DNA of 64,000 bases from positions 30,069-94,068 of the forward strand of contig QHNH01000027.1 in assembly GCA_003218375.1 (NCBI GenBank). Reading direction: 5' to 3'. Made by a program: the position numbers and the translations under genes. This DNA is from Verrucomicrobiota bacterium (GTDB lineage: Bacteria; Verrucomicrobiota; Verrucomicrobiia; Chthoniobacterales; UBA10450). The notes under the pieces are model-generated. The model saw nothing but the letters and a program-made list of their open reading frames with translations, was not told the origin of the DNA and searched no databases. Positions 1-10,105 of the stretch are shown here, piece by piece; within the stretch, counting starts at the first letter, position 1; each line of letters begins with the position of its first letter.

Positions 1-6
1 GATTCA

Positions 7-834
7 CTACGGCTTTTTTAGCAGAAGATTCCGGGCGCGGTCGAGCGCGCGTCGCTCTGAAGCAGTGAGGCTGTTGATTCCGAACTTGGAAATCTTTTCG
101 AGAACCGGGTCGATCGATTCGTGGATGCTCTCCGGTTCGACTGTCCGGCGCGGCACGTCTCGCGTGACGATGTGGAACTTTGGCTTCGGCTTAAAAAATT
201 GGATACGGCCGAAAAAGTCGAAGATTGAAATGCCCCGCTGGAGCAGGCGGATAAAAACAAAAGAAGCGGCACAAACTATCCACAGCACGGAGAGATGCCC
301 CCACTCATGCCGCGGCAGTTGCTGCATCGATCCCAGGAACAATCCCACAAAGGCGAGCCACTTGAGCGGCACCCAACCGAACCATTGAACATTCGGATAC
401 AGCGTCGCGAAGGCGATAAACAAGCCAATCGAAAATTCGTACGATTCGTAATAGAGCCAATGCACGCCAAAAAGGCTCCACCCTGAAATCACCACAGGTG
501 GAATGAGGAGGAGAGTGCCAATCAGCTGAAGGAAGCGGCGGCGGCCGAGATACTTTTCAACTTCGCTCCCCGACCAGAACATAAAGAGAACGTTGAAGAT
601 CGAGAAGAACGTCACTTCCTGAATGAAGGTGCAGGTGAACGGTTGCCAGAGCGCGCCCCGGATGAAACTCGGAAAGAAGAAGGCAAACGGGGTAATATCG
701 ATGCTCGCCGTCTTTAGGATGGTCGTGACAAAAATGCCGAGCAGATAGGCGGCCGCGAGAAAAGCCGCCACGCGGACCGGATACTTCCCGATCCAGGCGA
801 TAGGTTGGTCCTCGGAGGTCGTAACTCCGAACAT
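7..834 (-). CDS. Rhomboid-like integral membrane protein, probably lacking protease activity
   Basis: The 275-residue protein has about six hydrophobic segments between residues 20 and 200, followed by a soluble tail with the pattern ESIDPVLEKISKFGINSLT, which is typical of the small C-terminal domain found on bacterial rhomboid-family proteins. The usual catalytic GxSG motif is not intact: the equivalent loop reads EFSIG. A GHL motif resembling the histidine helix is still present near residue 180. I therefore infer a rhomboid fold with weak or no proteolytic activity. It is divergent from pckG across a 130-bp gap that must hold both promoters. The fold assignment is fairly firm; the loss of activity is inference. 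Confidence 0.75.
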   Translation of the reverse strand: MFGVTTSEDQPIAWIGKYPVRVAAFLAAAYLLGIFVTTILKTASIDITPFAFFFPSFIRGALWQPFTCTFIQEVTFFSIFNVLFMFWSGSEVEKYLGRRRFLQLIGTLLLIPPVVISGWSLFGVHWLYYESYEFSIGLFIAFATLYPNVQWFGWVPLKWLAFVGLFLGSMQQLPRHEWGHLSVLWIVCAASFVFIRLLQRGISIFDFFGRIQFFKPKPKFHIVTRDVPRRTVEPESIHESIDPVLEKISKFGINSLTASERRALDRARNLLLKKP

Positions 835-966
835 GCGGCAATTAACGTTGCGCCCGCGTCATGCGCAAGCAGCTCGCCGCGAAAATTTGCTTGGACAACG
901 CCCCGAAGCGGCGAAAATGACGATCCACTTTCCGCCTTTCGCGAATGACCTCGAGGCCGCTCATCC

Positions 967-2778
967 ATGGATAACCTGGCGCCCGCCATTTCTCCGCCGC
1001 AGGGAGTCGGCGATTCGAAGCCGGCAAACCGCGCGGTGCTCGACTGGGTCCAGGAAGTGGCGCGGCTCACCGAGCCGGAAAACATTTTCTGGTGTGACGG
1101 CTCGGAGAAAGAGAACGCGTGGCTCCTGGAGCAGGCGCAACGGCTCGGCGTTGTCCTCAAACTAAACGAGCAAAAAAAACCGGGCTCCTACTTGCACCGG
1201 TCGAATCCGAACGACGTGGCGCGGGTGGAACAATTCACGTTGATTTGCACTCCAACGAAAGAAGAAGCCGGCCCGACGAACAACTGGGCGGCGCCGGCGG
1301 AGACCTACACAAAACTGCACGAGATGCTGCGCGGGGTGATGCGCGGCCGGACGATGTTTGTGGTGCCTTACATCATGGGGCCGCCGGATTCGCCGCTCAC
1401 CAAGGTCGGATTCGAGATCACCGATTCGATCTACGTCGTCTTGAGCATGCGCATCATGACGCGAATGGGCTCGGTCGCGGTGAAGCGTCTCGGTGACGAT
1501 CCTAACGGCGAATGGAACCGCGGCGTGCATTCCCTCCTCGATGTTAATCCGGAGCGCCGCCTCATCTGCCATTTCCCGCAGGACAACGCGATCATCTCGG
1601 TCGGCTCCGGTTACGGCGGCAACGTTTTGTTGAGCAAGAAATGTCTCGCGCTCCGGATCGGTTCCTACCTCGCGCGGAAGCAAGGCTGGCTCGCCGAGCA
1701 CATGCTCATCCTCGGCGTGGAAGCACCGGACGGCCGGAAGCATTACGTCGCCGCGGCGTTTCCGAGCGCGTGCGGCAAAACAAATTTCGCGATGCTGATT
1801 CCGCCACCTCATTTCAAAGGCTGGAAAGTCACGACGATCGGCGATGACATCGCCTGGATGCAAATCGGCAAGGATGGCCGGCTCTACGCGGTGAATCCGG
1901 AGAACGGCTATTTCGGCGTCGTGCCGGGGACCAGTTACAAGTCGAACCCGAACGCGATGAAATCGATCGAGCGCGATACGCTCTATACGAACGTCGCGCT
2001 CACCGATGACGGCGATGTCTGGTGGGAAGGCAAGGATGGCGCGCCGCCCGCGCACGCGATCGATTGGAAAGGCAACGATTGGATGCCGGCTTCGAAGGAA
2101 AAAGCAGCGCATCCGAACAGTCGGTTCGCGGTGCCGATGCGCAACAACCCCGTGCTCGATCCCGACGTGGAGAAAGGCGAGGGCGTCCCGATCAGCGCGA
2201 TTATTTTCGGGGGACGGCGGAGCGACACGATGCCGCTGGTCTTCCAGGCGTTCGATTGGGTCCACGGCGTTTATGTCGGCGCGACCATGGCCTCGGAAAC
2301 AACGGCGGCCGCGACCGGCGCGGTGGGCCAGGTCCGGCGCGATCCGATGGCGATGCTTCCGTTTTGCGGCTACAGCATGGGAAATTATTTCCGGCACTGG
2401 CTCGAGATCGGCCCGCGGTTGAAGAATCCGCCGCTGATTTTCCACGTGAACTGGTTCCGGAAAAATCCCGGTGGAAAATTTCTCTGGCCGGGATTCGGCG
2501 ACAACATGCGTGTGCTCCAATGGATCATCGGACGTTGTGAAGGGAAGGCTGGCGCAGACGAATCGCCGATCGGATACATTCCGCGGCCGAAGGATCTCGA
2601 CCTGGATGAGATCGACGGCGTCTCGCAGGAACAACTCGGCGAACTGCTCGCCGTGAACCCGGCGGAATGGAAAACCGAGCTCGAAGGCCAGGCGAAGTTT
2701 TTCGAGACGCTCAAGCCCGACATGCCCGAACGTTTGCTGGCCGAGCGGGAAAAGGTCGAGAAGCGGTTCGCTTCCTAA
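967..2778 (+). CDS. pckG: Phosphoenolpyruvate carboxykinase (GTP)
   Basis: This 603-residue cytosolic enzyme converts oxaloacetate and GTP to phosphoenolpyruvate, GDP and CO2, the entry step of gluconeogenesis. The GTP-type family is recognised by the P-loop FPSACGKTNFAM near residue 268, the kinase-2 metal motif GDDIAWM near residue 292, and the substrate-binding stretch GYGGNVLLSKKC near residue 215. Length matches the family (about 600). The ATG at 967 places the first conserved stretch (VQEVARLTEPENIFWCDGS) at a normal distance from the N-terminus. It is monocistronic, since the next gene lies beyond a 300-bp repeat-filled gap. Confidence 0.97.
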   Translation: MDNLAPAISPPQGVGDSKPANRAVLDWVQEVARLTEPENIFWCDGSEKENAWLLEQAQRLGVVLKLNEQKKPGSYLHRSNPNDVARVEQFTLICTPTKEEAGPTNNWAAPAETYTKLHEMLRGVMRGRTMFVVPYIMGPPDSPLTKVGFEITDSIYVVLSMRIMTRMGSVAVKRLGDDPNGEWNRGVHSLLDVNPERRLICHFPQDNAIISVGSGYGGNVLLSKKCLALRIGSYLARKQGWLAEHMLILGVEAPDGRKHYVAAAFPSACGKTNFAMLIPPPHFKGWKVTTIGDDIAWMQIGKDGRLYAVNPENGYFGVVPGTSYKSNPNAMKSIERDTLYTNVALTDDGDVWWEGKDGAPPAHAIDWKGNDWMPASKEKAAHPNSRFAVPMRNNPVLDPDVEKGEGVPISAIIFGGRRSDTMPLVFQAFDWVHGVYVGATMASETTAAATGAVGQVRRDPMAMLPFCGYSMGNYFRHWLEIGPRLKNPPLIFHVNWFRKNPGGKFLWPGFGDNMRVLQWIIGRCEGKAGADESPIGYIPRPKDLDLDEIDGVSQEQLGELLAVNPAEWKTELEGQAKFFETLKPDMPERLLAEREKVEKRFAS

Positions 2779-2810
2779 TCTTTTTCAGCCGCTTCGCTCT
2801 GCGTTTCTTT

Positions 2811-3015
2811 AGCGCCAAAGGCGCGCTCTCATACCAGCCTGGGGCAACGCCCCAGGGATTCGAGTCACGAGCAACCGGCAGCGCTGAAGGCGCGATTCAT
2901 TCGGTCCTTCGATGGCGAACCGCGCGTTGAATCGCGCTTTCAGCGCTCGTTGCATCATCCGATCCAATCCTGGGGCGTTGCCCCAGGCTGGAATGAAGGT
3001 CGCGCCTTTGGTGCT
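2811..3015. repeat. Nested palindromic intergenic element between pckG and uvrA
   Basis: Two outer arms of about 50 bp (2811-2861 and 2966-3015) are near-perfect reverse complements. Each carries the hairpin core CTGGGGCAACGCCCCAG or its complement. Between them lies a second inverted pair of about 20 bp (2880-2899 and 2926-2946). No gene is visible in the 300-bp gap 2779-3081 apart from this structure. Confidence 0.85.
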
Positions 3016-3081
3016 GAAACAACAATGCTGTTTTCCACGTCGAAAATTTGCGAACGCGTCCGCGCAATCGGATAGTCTCCG

Positions 3082-5109
3082 GTGGGTTCGACGACCGCCG
3101 AAAAAACATGCATTACCGCACCGCCCGATCGCGGCTGCGTCGAGATTCGCGGCGCCCGCCAAAACAATCTCAAGGGAATCGATCTTGATCTTCCGCTGGG
3201 AAAATTAAGCGTCATCACCGGGCCGAGCGGCAGCGGCAAATCGAGCCTCGCCTTCGACACGATCTACGCGGAGGGCCAGCGACGTTACGTCGAAACTTTC
3301 AGCCCGTACATGCGGCAGTTCCTCGATCGGATGGACAAACCGCGCGTGGACGAAATTCGCGGCATTCCGCCCGCCATCGCGATCGAGCAGGCGAACCCGG
3401 TGAAAAGCTCGCGTTCCACCGTCGGGACGATGACGGAGATCAACGATTACCTGAAGCTCCTCATGCCGCGGATCGCGCGCGGCTTTTGCCCAAACTGCGG
3501 CCGCGAAATCCGCCCCGAGACCGCGCAATCGATCGCGGACCATATTTTTCAGGAGCTCCCCGACCAAAATATTCTGATCACTTTCTGGGTCGCGGTCCCG
3601 CCGAAAACAGAGCCGCGCGCGTTCTTCGACTTCATCCAGCAACAAGGCTATCTCCGCGTCTGGATCGACAACGAAATCGTCCGCGTCGATTCGGACAAAA
3701 AAATCAAACGCCTCGGCGCCCGCGTCCAGGTCATCCAGGACCGCATTGCGATCTCAGAATCAAACCGGCCCCGTTTGATCGAAGCCATCGAAACCGCCCT
3801 TCGTTTCGGCAAGGACAAGATCAATGTCATCCCCATTTCGAAATCCGAAATCCGAAATCCGAAACCCGAAATGCCTTTCTCCACCGGCTGGCACTGCGCC
3901 CATTGCGATCTCGATATTCGCCCGCCGACGCCGGGTCTCTTCAGTTTCAATAATCCACTCGGCGCCTGCCCGGAGTGCCGCGGCTTTGGACGAACGATTG
4001 CGATCGATCTGAACAAGGCGATCCCCGACCGCTCGCTCTCGATCGCGCAAGGCGCGGTCCGCGTTTTCCGCGGCGAGGAGATGGGCAATTCGCAGCGCGA
4101 CCTGATGCGGGCCTGCGTGCGGGAGGAGATCGATGCCCGCATTCCGTTCGAGGATTTGCCGAAGGCCGACCAGGATTTCGTCATCAACGGCGAGGCGCGC
4201 GACGAGGACACCGACGTGGAGGAGCTGGCGGAGAACGATCGCTGGTACGGCGTCCGCGGATTTTTCAAATGGCTCGAGAGCAAGACCTACAAAATGCATG
4301 TCCGCGTTTTGCTCAGCCGCTATCGCGCTTACACGACCTGTCCGAAGTGCAACGGAGGGCGCTTCCAGCCCGAGACACTGAATTATCGCGTCGTGTCTTC
4401 GGCATCTGTAGCGGCGGTCTATGACCGCCGAAATGGCGGACCGGCCAGCGCTGGAATCGGCGGTCATAGACCGCCGCTACAGGAGACCGCGCGGACTCTG
4501 CCGGAAGTGGCGCTGCTTTCCATCAGCGACGCACGTAAGCTTTTTTCGGAACTCGTCCTGCCGCCTAACGACTCAACGGCCGAGATGCTGCGGAACGAAG
4601 TCATCGCGCGGCTCCGTTATCTTTGCGAAGTCGGGCTCGGTTATCTCACCCTGGATCGTTCGACGCGCACACTGAGCGGCGGCGAAGTGCAACGGGTGAA
4701 CCTAACTACCTGCCTGGGCGCGTCGCTGGTTAACACGCTCTTCGTCATGGACGAGCCGAGCGTGGGCCTGCATCCGCGTGATGTCGGACGCCTCGTGCGC
4801 GTGATGCACGATCTGCGGGACAAGGGGAACACGCTGCTCGTGGTGGAGCACGAGGAGGCGATCATCCGGGCCTCCGATCACGTCATCGATATCGGCCCCG
4901 GCCGCGGCGAGTACGGCGGCGAATTGGTTTTCAATGGTCCATTGCAGGAAATGCTGGGGAGCGCACGCGCCTCGCGTGCTGGTTTCGGCGCCTCGCCGAA
5001 ACAATCTTCCGCAGACAAAGTTCGCAATGGCGAGGGCGCCATTGCCAGCACGCGAGGCGCGTGCGCTCCCCAGACATCTCGACGCGATTGCTTTGTCTGT
5101 CGGCTCTGA
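3082..5109 (+). CDS. uvrA: UvrA tandem (four-ATPase) excinuclease subunit, 5' fragment of a split gene
   Basis: This is the first ABC ATPase of a Chlamydia-style double UvrA, the damage-recognition subunit of nucleotide excision repair. It has Walker [10 protein letters not shown] near residue 48, the insertion domain with CxxC pairs (FCPNCG, HCAHCD, CPECRG, CPKCNG), the signature [10 protein letters not shown] near residue 530 and Walker [14 protein letters not shown] near 554. The frame then runs into a 120-bp palindromic element (4954-5073) and stops at 5107. The continuation resumes in the same frame at 5218, but the Walker A part of the second ATPase is absent. Two more repeat sequences lie in frame (3837-3873 and 4406-4482). 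Either this is a recent pseudogene, or two polypeptides are made; the sequence alone cannot decide. Confidence 0.85.
   Translation: MGSTTAEKTCITAPPDRGCVEIRGARQNNLKGIDLDLPLGKLSVITGPSGSGKSSLAFDTIYAEGQRRYVETFSPYMRQFLDRMDKPRVDEIRGIPPAIAIEQANPVKSSRSTVGTMTEINDYLKLLMPRIARGFCPNCGREIRPETAQSIADHIFQELPDQNILITFWVAVPPKTEPRAFFDFIQQQGYLRVWIDNEIVRVDSDKKIKRLGARVQVIQDRIAISESNRPRLIEAIETALRFGKDKINVIPISKSEIRNPKPEMPFSTGWHCAHCDLDIRPPTPGLFSFNNPLGACPECRGFGRTIAIDLNKAIPDRSLSIAQGAVRVFRGEEMGNSQRDLMRACVREEIDARIPFEDLPKADQDFVINGEARDEDTDVEELAENDRWYGVRGFFKWLESKTYKMHVRVLLSRYRAYTTCPKCNGGRFQPETLNYRVVSSASVAAVYDRRNGGPASAGIGGHRPPLQETARTLPEVALLSISDARKLFSELVLPPNDSTAEMLRNEVIARLRYLCEVGLGYLTLDRSTRTLSGGEVQRVNLTTCLGASLVNTLFVMDEPSVGLHPRDVGRLVRVMHDLRDKGNTLLVVEHEEAIIRASDHVIDIGPGRGEYGGELVFNGPLQEMLGSARASRAGFGASPKQSSADKVRNGEGAIASTRGACAPQTSRRDCFVCRL
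3837..3873. repeat. In-frame short tandem repeat inside uvrA
   Basis: Four imperfect tandem copies of an 8-base unit of the type GAAATCCG are translated as SEIRNPKPE in the UvrA insertion domain. The peptide has no counterpart in the usual UvrA architecture. Similar units occur near 55650-55672. Confidence 0.7.
4406..4482. repeat. Palindromic element inserted in frame in uvrA
   Basis: Arms 4406-4429 and 4459-4482 are perfect 24-bp reverse complements separated by 29 bp. The reading frame stays open and the element is translated as a linker containing [10 protein letters not shown] and GGHRPPLQ. A single arm of the same family occurs at 51665-51690. Confidence 0.92.
4954..5073. repeat. 120-bp cloverleaf-like palindromic element interrupting uvrA
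   Basis: Terminal arms 4954-4982 and 5045-5073 are perfect 29-bp reverse complements. Inside are two further hairpins: 4983-5001 (stem TTTCGGCG, loop CCT) and 5025-5044 (stem CAATGGCG, loop AGGG). A second copy lies at 43737-43868 with compensatory substitutions in both inner stems. The element replaces or abuts the start of the second UvrA ATPase. Confidence 0.95.
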
Positions 5110-5217
5110 CAAGTTTCGAGTTCAACGAAACTCCACATATGCATTCACAATTTTCTTTCGCAGACAGGACGCGCCTGTTCGCGCTATTCGCAGCAATGCA
5201 AATCGCGGCTATAGCTG

Positions 5218-8200
5218 TTGCCGCAGTCGAACGAGCAAGGGCCGGGCGCGTGCAAATCGGTCACGGGCGCGCATCGGATCGGCGAGGTGGTGATGGTGGA
5301 CCAGACCCAGCTCGCCCGCACCCCGCGCTCGACCCCGGTCCTTTATCTCGGGCTTTACGATCGCGTCCGCGAAATGTTCGCCGCCCAATCCGAGGCGATG
5401 GCGCAAGGACTCACGGCGAGCGCGTTCTCGTTCAATTCCGGCAGCGGCCGTTGCGAGCGCTGTTGCGGCACCGGGTTCGAGAAGATCGAGATGCAATTCC
5501 TGAGCGATCTTTATGTGCGCTGCGCCGAATGCGAAGGCCGCCGTTTCCAGCCGCACGTCCTGCGCGTCAAGGTCTTCGGGAAATCGATCCACGATGTCCT
5601 GGAAATGACGGTCAGCGAAGCGATCCAGTTCTTCGCCCGAATCGGTGAATCGCAAAAGCTGGGAGACAAACTCGAGGTGCTGGGTGAGGTGGGGCTCGGA
5701 TATCTGCGCCTGGGCCAGCCGCTCAACACTTTATCCGGCGGCGAATCGCAGCGGTTGAAACTAGTCCGGCATCTCTCCGACGAGAGCGAGAATGCGCACG
5801 GCAATCTCTTCATCTTCGACGAACCGACGACCGGGTTGCATTTCGATGACGTCGCGATCCTGATGCGGATGTTTCAGCGATTGGTCGAAAGCGGCAACAC
5901 CCTTGTCGTGATCGAGCACAATCTGGAAGTGATCAAGGGGGCTGATTGGATTATCGATCTCGGGCCGGAAGCGGGTGACGAAGGCGGACAACTGGTCGCC
6001 GCTGGAACGCCGGAGGCCATCGCGAAAGTGGAGGCATCGCACACGGGCAGATATCTGCAAAAGATTCTGGGGAGCGGTCGCCGCGGCGACCTGGCCCGTG
6101 GGCTTCGCGGCGCCTCGCCGCGAATCATGAGTGCTGTCTATCATGATGATGATGAAACATCGCTCCGCGCCGCCGAAGAACCGTTCGGCGAGGCGCCAAA
6201 CGGGGCACGCGAGGCGCGTGCGCGCACCAGAAATGGAAGTAACGCCATCCGAATTCACGGGGCGCGCGAGCACAATCTCAAGGACATCTCGCTCGACATA
6301 CCGCGCGACCAGATGGTCGTGATCACCGGCCTGAGCGGTTCCGGGAAATCGACGGTCGCGTTCGACATCCTGTTCGCGGAAGGGCAACGCCGTTTTCTCG
6401 ACAGCATGTCGCCGTATGCGCGCCAGTTCGTCGAGCAACTCGAAAAACCGGATGTGGACCTCGTTGAAGGGGTGCCGCCGAGCGTGGCGATCGAGCAGCG
6501 GGTCACGCGTGGCGGCGGCAAATCGACGGTCGCGACCGTGACCGAGGTTTACCATTTCCTCCGGCTTCTTTTCGCGAAAACCGGGACGCAATTTTGTCCC
6601 GACTGCGATCTCCCCGTGGAAAAACAGAGCGTTGCCGCGATTGTGCGCCAGCTCGAAACCGCGGTGAAACGCGGCCCGCTCAAGGTCCTGGCGCCGCTCG
6701 TGAAAGCGCGAAAAGGATTTCATACCGACGTGGCGCGCTGGGCCGAGCGCCAGGGATTCGACACCCTTTTCGTCGACGGGCAGCTGATTCCGGTCGCGCA
6801 ATTTCGCAAACTGGAGCGGTTCAAGGAACACACCATCGATGTCGTCGTCGGCGCGATCGACGCGAAGCGAATCCTGAAAGCGCGCAATCTAATCCAGCGC
6901 GCGCTCGACATCGGCCGCGGCACTGCGCATCTGCTCGACGCCAAGCATCGTCTCACCGTGATGAGCACGGAGATGAGTTGCCCCGGGTGCGGCCGCGCCT
7001 TCGAGGAACTCGATCCACGGCTGTTTTCATTCAATTCGCCGCACGGCGCCTGCGAAGAGTGCGGCGGGTTCGGGGAGATTTGGGATCGCGACAAACAGAC
7101 AGGTAACGAAGACACAGGCGATTCCGTCCTCGAAAATGAATTGGCGGCAGAGCGCGAATCCGAGTGGATCGACGAAGAGGAGGCGGTCCCATGTCCGGCC
7201 TGTCATGGTTCGCGTTTGAATCCGATTGCGCGACATGTGCGGCTGCAGAACCGGACGATCGACAATTTCACGGCGCTCTCGGCCGGTGAAGCGTTGCAGT
7301 TGATCGGCAAGCTGCGTTTCCGCGGGAACCAGAAAACCGTGGCTGACGATCTGGTGCCGGAGATTTCACAGCGACTCCGTTTCATGCAGAACGTCGGGCT
7401 TGGTTATCTGGCGCTGGGGCGTTCGGCGAAAACGTTGAGCGGCGGCGAATCACAGCGGATCCGTCTCGCGGCGCAGCTCGGCTCGAATCTGCGCGGTGTA
7501 TTGTATGTCCTCGACGAACCGACCATCGGCCTCCATCCGCGCGATAATCTGCGGTTGCTCGAAACGCTGACGGCGTTGCGGCAGAAAGGAAACTCACTCG
7601 TCATTGTCGAGCACGACGAAGAAACGATGCGCCGGGCTGATCACATCATCGATCTCGGGCCGGGCGCGGGGATGCACGGTGGCGAAGTCGTGGTCCAAGG
7701 CACGCTGAGCGAGATCGAGAAAAATGGGAGCTCGGAAACCGGGCGTTGCCTGAAGAACCCGCTCTGTCACCCCACCCGGATGGAGCGGCGTTCGTTAGGC
7801 GGAGTCGAGCAATGGATCGAGATCCGCGGGGCGCGCGCGAACAATTTGAAAAACGTGAATGTGCGGTTTCCCGTCGGCCGGCTCTCGGTCATCACGGGGA
7901 TATCTGGCTCCGGAAAATCAACCTTGATGCGTTCGGTCCTGCTGCCGGGCGTAAAAGAAGTTTTGAAAAACAAGCGCGGCGCGCAGCAAGAATTCGTTTC
8001 CACTATCGCTGGCGCCGACGCTTTCGAAACCGTTTACGAAGTCGACCAGTCGCCGATCGGCAAAACCTCGCGCTCGACGCCGGCGACCTACATAAAAGTC
8101 TTCGACGAAATTCGGAAACTTTACGGGCAACTGCCGGTCTCGCGGGTGCGCGGCTATTCGCCGAGCCGGTTTTCGTTCAACACCGAAGGCGGACGTTGCG

Positions 8201-8883
8201 AGACCTGCGCGGGCCAGGGCGCGATCAAGCTGGAGATGAGTTTTCTCCCGAGCAGTTATGTGCCGTGCGAAGATTGCGGCGGACGGCGTTACAACGCGCA
8301 AACGCTCGAGGTGCTCTACAACGAGAAAAGCATCGGCGACGTGATGGAAATGACGATCGAACAGGCCGCGGCCTTCTTTTCCACAAACCAAAAAATCGCG
8401 CGGCCGCTCTCGCTCCTCGTTGATACCGGACTGGGGTATCTGAAACTGGGGCAGCCGAGCCCGACGTTGAGCGGCGGCGAAGCGCAACGGCTGAAACTGG
8501 CGACGGAGCTCACCCGCGGAATCGGCCGCGCCCAAAACGAGCGCATCCGAAAAATGCGCAAACCAAAATCAACGCTCTATCTTTTGGAGGAGCCGACGAT
8601 CGGGCTGCACATGGCGGACGTGGAGTTGCTCCTCAAGGTGCTGCACCGGCTCGTCGACGAGGGCAACACCGTGATCGTGATCGAGCACAACGTCAGCATC
8701 ATGGGCGAAGCCGATTACATCGTCGATATGGGACCGGAAGCGGGCGCGGAAGGCGGAGAGGTCGTCGTGACCGGCACGCCGGAAGAGGTCGCGAAGAATC
8801 GGGTGAGCCGGACCGCGCCATTTCTGCGCGAAGTGTTGAAGACGAAGCCGCGTAAAACTGCGGTGTCATCCCGAGCCGCGTAG
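5218..8883 (+). CDS. uvrA: UvrA tandem excinuclease subunit, 3' fragment (rest of ATPase 2 plus ATPases 3 and 4)
   Basis: The open frame begins at a TTG (5218). It enters the second UvrA ATPase after the point where its Walker A should be: [10 protein letters not shown], the CxxC zinc finger (RCERCCGTG ... RCAECEG), signature [10 protein letters not shown] near residue 171 and Walker [11 protein letters not shown] follow. A complete second UvrA comes next, with Walker [10 protein letters not shown] near 370, signature [10 protein letters not shown] near 740, Walker [10 protein letters not shown] near 893, signature [10 protein letters not shown] near 1083 and Walker [10 protein letters not shown]. 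The linker at about 6066-6230 contains a degenerate palindromic element. Upstream in-frame stops at 5107 and 5212 separate it from the first part. The downstream UvrA half could still be a working protein if translated from an internal start. Confidence 0.85.
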   Translation: MPQSNEQGPGACKSVTGAHRIGEVVMVDQTQLARTPRSTPVLYLGLYDRVREMFAAQSEAMAQGLTASAFSFNSGSGRCERCCGTGFEKIEMQFLSDLYVRCAECEGRRFQPHVLRVKVFGKSIHDVLEMTVSEAIQFFARIGESQKLGDKLEVLGEVGLGYLRLGQPLNTLSGGESQRLKLVRHLSDESENAHGNLFIFDEPTTGLHFDDVAILMRMFQRLVESGNTLVVIEHNLEVIKGADWIIDLGPEAGDEGGQLVAAGTPEAIAKVEASHTGRYLQKILGSGRRGDLARGLRGASPRIMSAVYHDDDETSLRAAEEPFGEAPNGAREARARTRNGSNAIRIHGAREHNLKDISLDIPRDQMVVITGLSGSGKSTVAFDILFAEGQRRFLDSMSPYARQFVEQLEKPDVDLVEGVPPSVAIEQRVTRGGGKSTVATVTEVYHFLRLLFAKTGTQFCPDCDLPVEKQSVAAIVRQLETAVKRGPLKVLAPLVKARKGFHTDVARWAERQGFDTLFVDGQLIPVAQFRKLERFKEHTIDVVVGAIDAKRILKARNLIQRALDIGRGTAHLLDAKHRLTVMSTEMSCPGCGRAFEELDPRLFSFNSPHGACEECGGFGEIWDRDKQTGNEDTGDSVLENELAAERESEWIDEEEAVPCPACHGSRLNPIARHVRLQNRTIDNFTALSAGEALQLIGKLRFRGNQKTVADDLVPEISQRLRFMQNVGLGYLALGRSAKTLSGGESQRIRLAAQLGSNLRGVLYVLDEPTIGLHPRDNLRLLETLTALRQKGNSLVIVEHDEETMRRADHIIDLGPGAGMHGGEVVVQGTLSEIEKNGSSETGRCLKNPLCHPTRMERRSLGGVEQWIEIRGARANNLKNVNVRFPVGRLSVITGISGSGKSTLMRSVLLPGVKEVLKNKRGAQQEFVSTIAGADAFETVYEVDQSPIGKTSRSTPATYIKVFDEIRKLYGQLPVSRVRGYSPSRFSFNTEGGRCETCAGQGAIKLEMSFLPSSYVPCEDCGGRRYNAQTLEVLYNEKSIGDVMEMTIEQAAAFFSTNQKIARPLSLLVDTGLGYLKLGQPSPTLSGGEAQRLKLATELTRGIGRAQNERIRKMRKPKSTLYLLEEPTIGLHMADVELLLKVLHRLVDEGNTVIVIEHNVSIMGEADYIVDMGPEAGAEGGEVVVTGTPEEVAKNRVSRTAPFLREVLKTKPRKTAVSSRAA
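6066..6230. repeat. Degenerate palindromic element in the UvrA inter-half linker
   Basis: A perfect hairpin at 6104-6124 (stem TTCGCGGCG, loop CCT) and an imperfect one at 6183-6201 share the loop-proximal sequence of the 4954-5073 family. The element is translated in frame as part of the linker between the two UvrA halves (peptides such as [12 protein letters not shown]). Confidence 0.7.
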
Positions 8884-8886
8884 ACT

Positions 8887-8967
8887 CTCGGAAGGACGTG
8901 CTTCCGCACGTCCGACTTTGATCTCCTGCGTTGAAAAGTGGGACGTGCAGAAGCACGTCCCTCCGAG
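8887..8967. repeat. Palindromic element between uvrA and lgt
   Basis: Outer arms of about 30 bp (8887-8916 and 8938-8967) are inverted with about three mismatches, each built on GGACGTGCTTC and its complement. It occupies most of the short gap and artificially lengthens the lgt reading frame upstream of its true start. Confidence 0.85.
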
Positions 8968-9027
8968 CGACCGTGCCACGTCGCTATTGCCGCTCGCGGC
9001 AACATCGCTGAAGATCGCGTCGCCAAA

Positions 9028-9972
9028 ATGCTCGCGTATTACCTGCACAATCTCGATCCGTTCATTTTCCGGATCACAGACAATGTCGGGCCGCGCTGGT
9101 ACGGGATGGCGTATGTGCTCGCTTTCGTCTTCGCGTTTCTGCTCCTGCGCGTGCTTTCGAAGCGCGGCTATCTCGATCTGCCGCCGGCCGTTCTCGGCGA
9201 TTTCGTCACCTGGGTGGCGCTTTTCGGAGTGATGATCGGCGGCCGGCTTGGCTACGTTCTTTTTTATAAGCCCCAGATGTTGCAGGACCCGCTTTCGATC
9301 TTGCGGGTCTGGGAAGGCGGCATGTCGAGCCACGGCGGGATCATCGGCGTGGTGGTTTTCACGCTCATCTATTCGCGCCGGCACAAACTCCCCTGGACCA
9401 ATCCAGGCGATAACCTTTGTGTCGTCGCCCCGATCGGATTGTTTCTCGGGCGCTGCGCGAATTTCATCAACGGCGAGCTCTATGGCCGCGTCACGAATGT
9501 TTCCTGGGCGATGCAATTTCCAAAGGAACTTCTCGACGTAGGGAATGCCGCGGAAGGCGATCGCGCTCTCGCTGCGGCGCAGCAGATAGATCCCTCATTC
9601 AAATCCGTCGAATCTATCGTCGAGGCGGTCCACACAAATCCTCGTGTGGCTGATGCGCTTCGCGGGATTCTTACGCCGCGGCATCCTTCGCAGCTTTACG
9701 AAGCAGCGCTCGAAGGGATCGCTCTCTTCGCAATTCTTTGGTTTGTCCGCACGCGCTTCCGCACTCCGAATGGATTTCTCACTGGCTTGTTCCTCGTCGT
9801 CTATTCGATCTTTCGGATTATCGTCGAAAATTTTCGCGAACCGGACGCGCCCCTGGTTGGGATCTTCACGCGCGGACAATTCTTTTCCTTCTTCACCGTC
9901 GCGATCGGGATTGGCTTCATGATCGTGGCCAAGAAGCATCCGACCTACCCACGCAAACTGAAAGCGCTATAG
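9028..9972 (+). CDS. lgt: Prolipoprotein diacylglyceryl transferase
   Basis: Lgt is a multi-pass inner-membrane enzyme that moves diacylglycerol from phosphatidylglycerol onto the lipobox cysteine of prelipoproteins. The family signature GRCANFINGELYGR is present, with GGMSSHGG upstream and RHPSQLYEA downstream, and seven hydrophobic segments can be traced. I chose the ATG at 9028 (MLAYYLHNLDPF) because the open frame upstream is mostly translated repeat. This gives 314 residues. About 60 residues between the signature and RHPSQ form a longer periplasmic loop than in short Lgts. Identification is firm; only the start is uncertain. Confidence 0.94.
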   Translation: MLAYYLHNLDPFIFRITDNVGPRWYGMAYVLAFVFAFLLLRVLSKRGYLDLPPAVLGDFVTWVALFGVMIGGRLGYVLFYKPQMLQDPLSILRVWEGGMSSHGGIIGVVVFTLIYSRRHKLPWTNPGDNLCVVAPIGLFLGRCANFINGELYGRVTNVSWAMQFPKELLDVGNAAEGDRALAAAQQIDPSFKSVESIVEAVHTNPRVADALRGILTPRHPSQLYEAALEGIALFAILWFVRTRFRTPNGFLTGLFLVVYSIFRIIVENFREPDAPLVGIFTRGQFFSFFTVAIGIGFMIVAKKHPTYPRKLKAL

Positions 9973-9979
9973 CAACGAA

Positions 9980-10048
9980 ATGGAGACGGCCTGCCCTCAG
10001 GCCGTTGGGAGAAGCGTCGTTTCCGGCACGAGGGCGGGCCAGCTCCAA
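9980..10048. repeat. Palindromic element upstream of exbB
   Basis: Imperfect inverted arms at 9980-10002 (TGGAGACGGCCTGCCCTC) and 10028-10048 lie between lgt and the ExbB-like gene. They extend the downstream reading frame with non-conserved sequence. Confidence 0.65.
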
Positions 10049-10105
10049 TTTTCATCACTTTTCCTTTCCGAAAAAATCTCGTATTGGTTCGGCGAGTTGG
10101 CGCAC

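Noticed and set aside
1162..2634. Long minus-strand open frame (490 codons) opposite pckG
   Set aside because: It is an antisense shadow of a high-GC gene; its translation is Arg/His/Asp-rich with no recognisable motif, and pckG on the other strand is unambiguous.
5061..5648. Alternative frame across the uvrA break as a possible frameshifted continuation
   Set aside because: It contains no Walker A or other UvrA motif, whereas the original frame resumes with clear UvrA sequence at about 5230.
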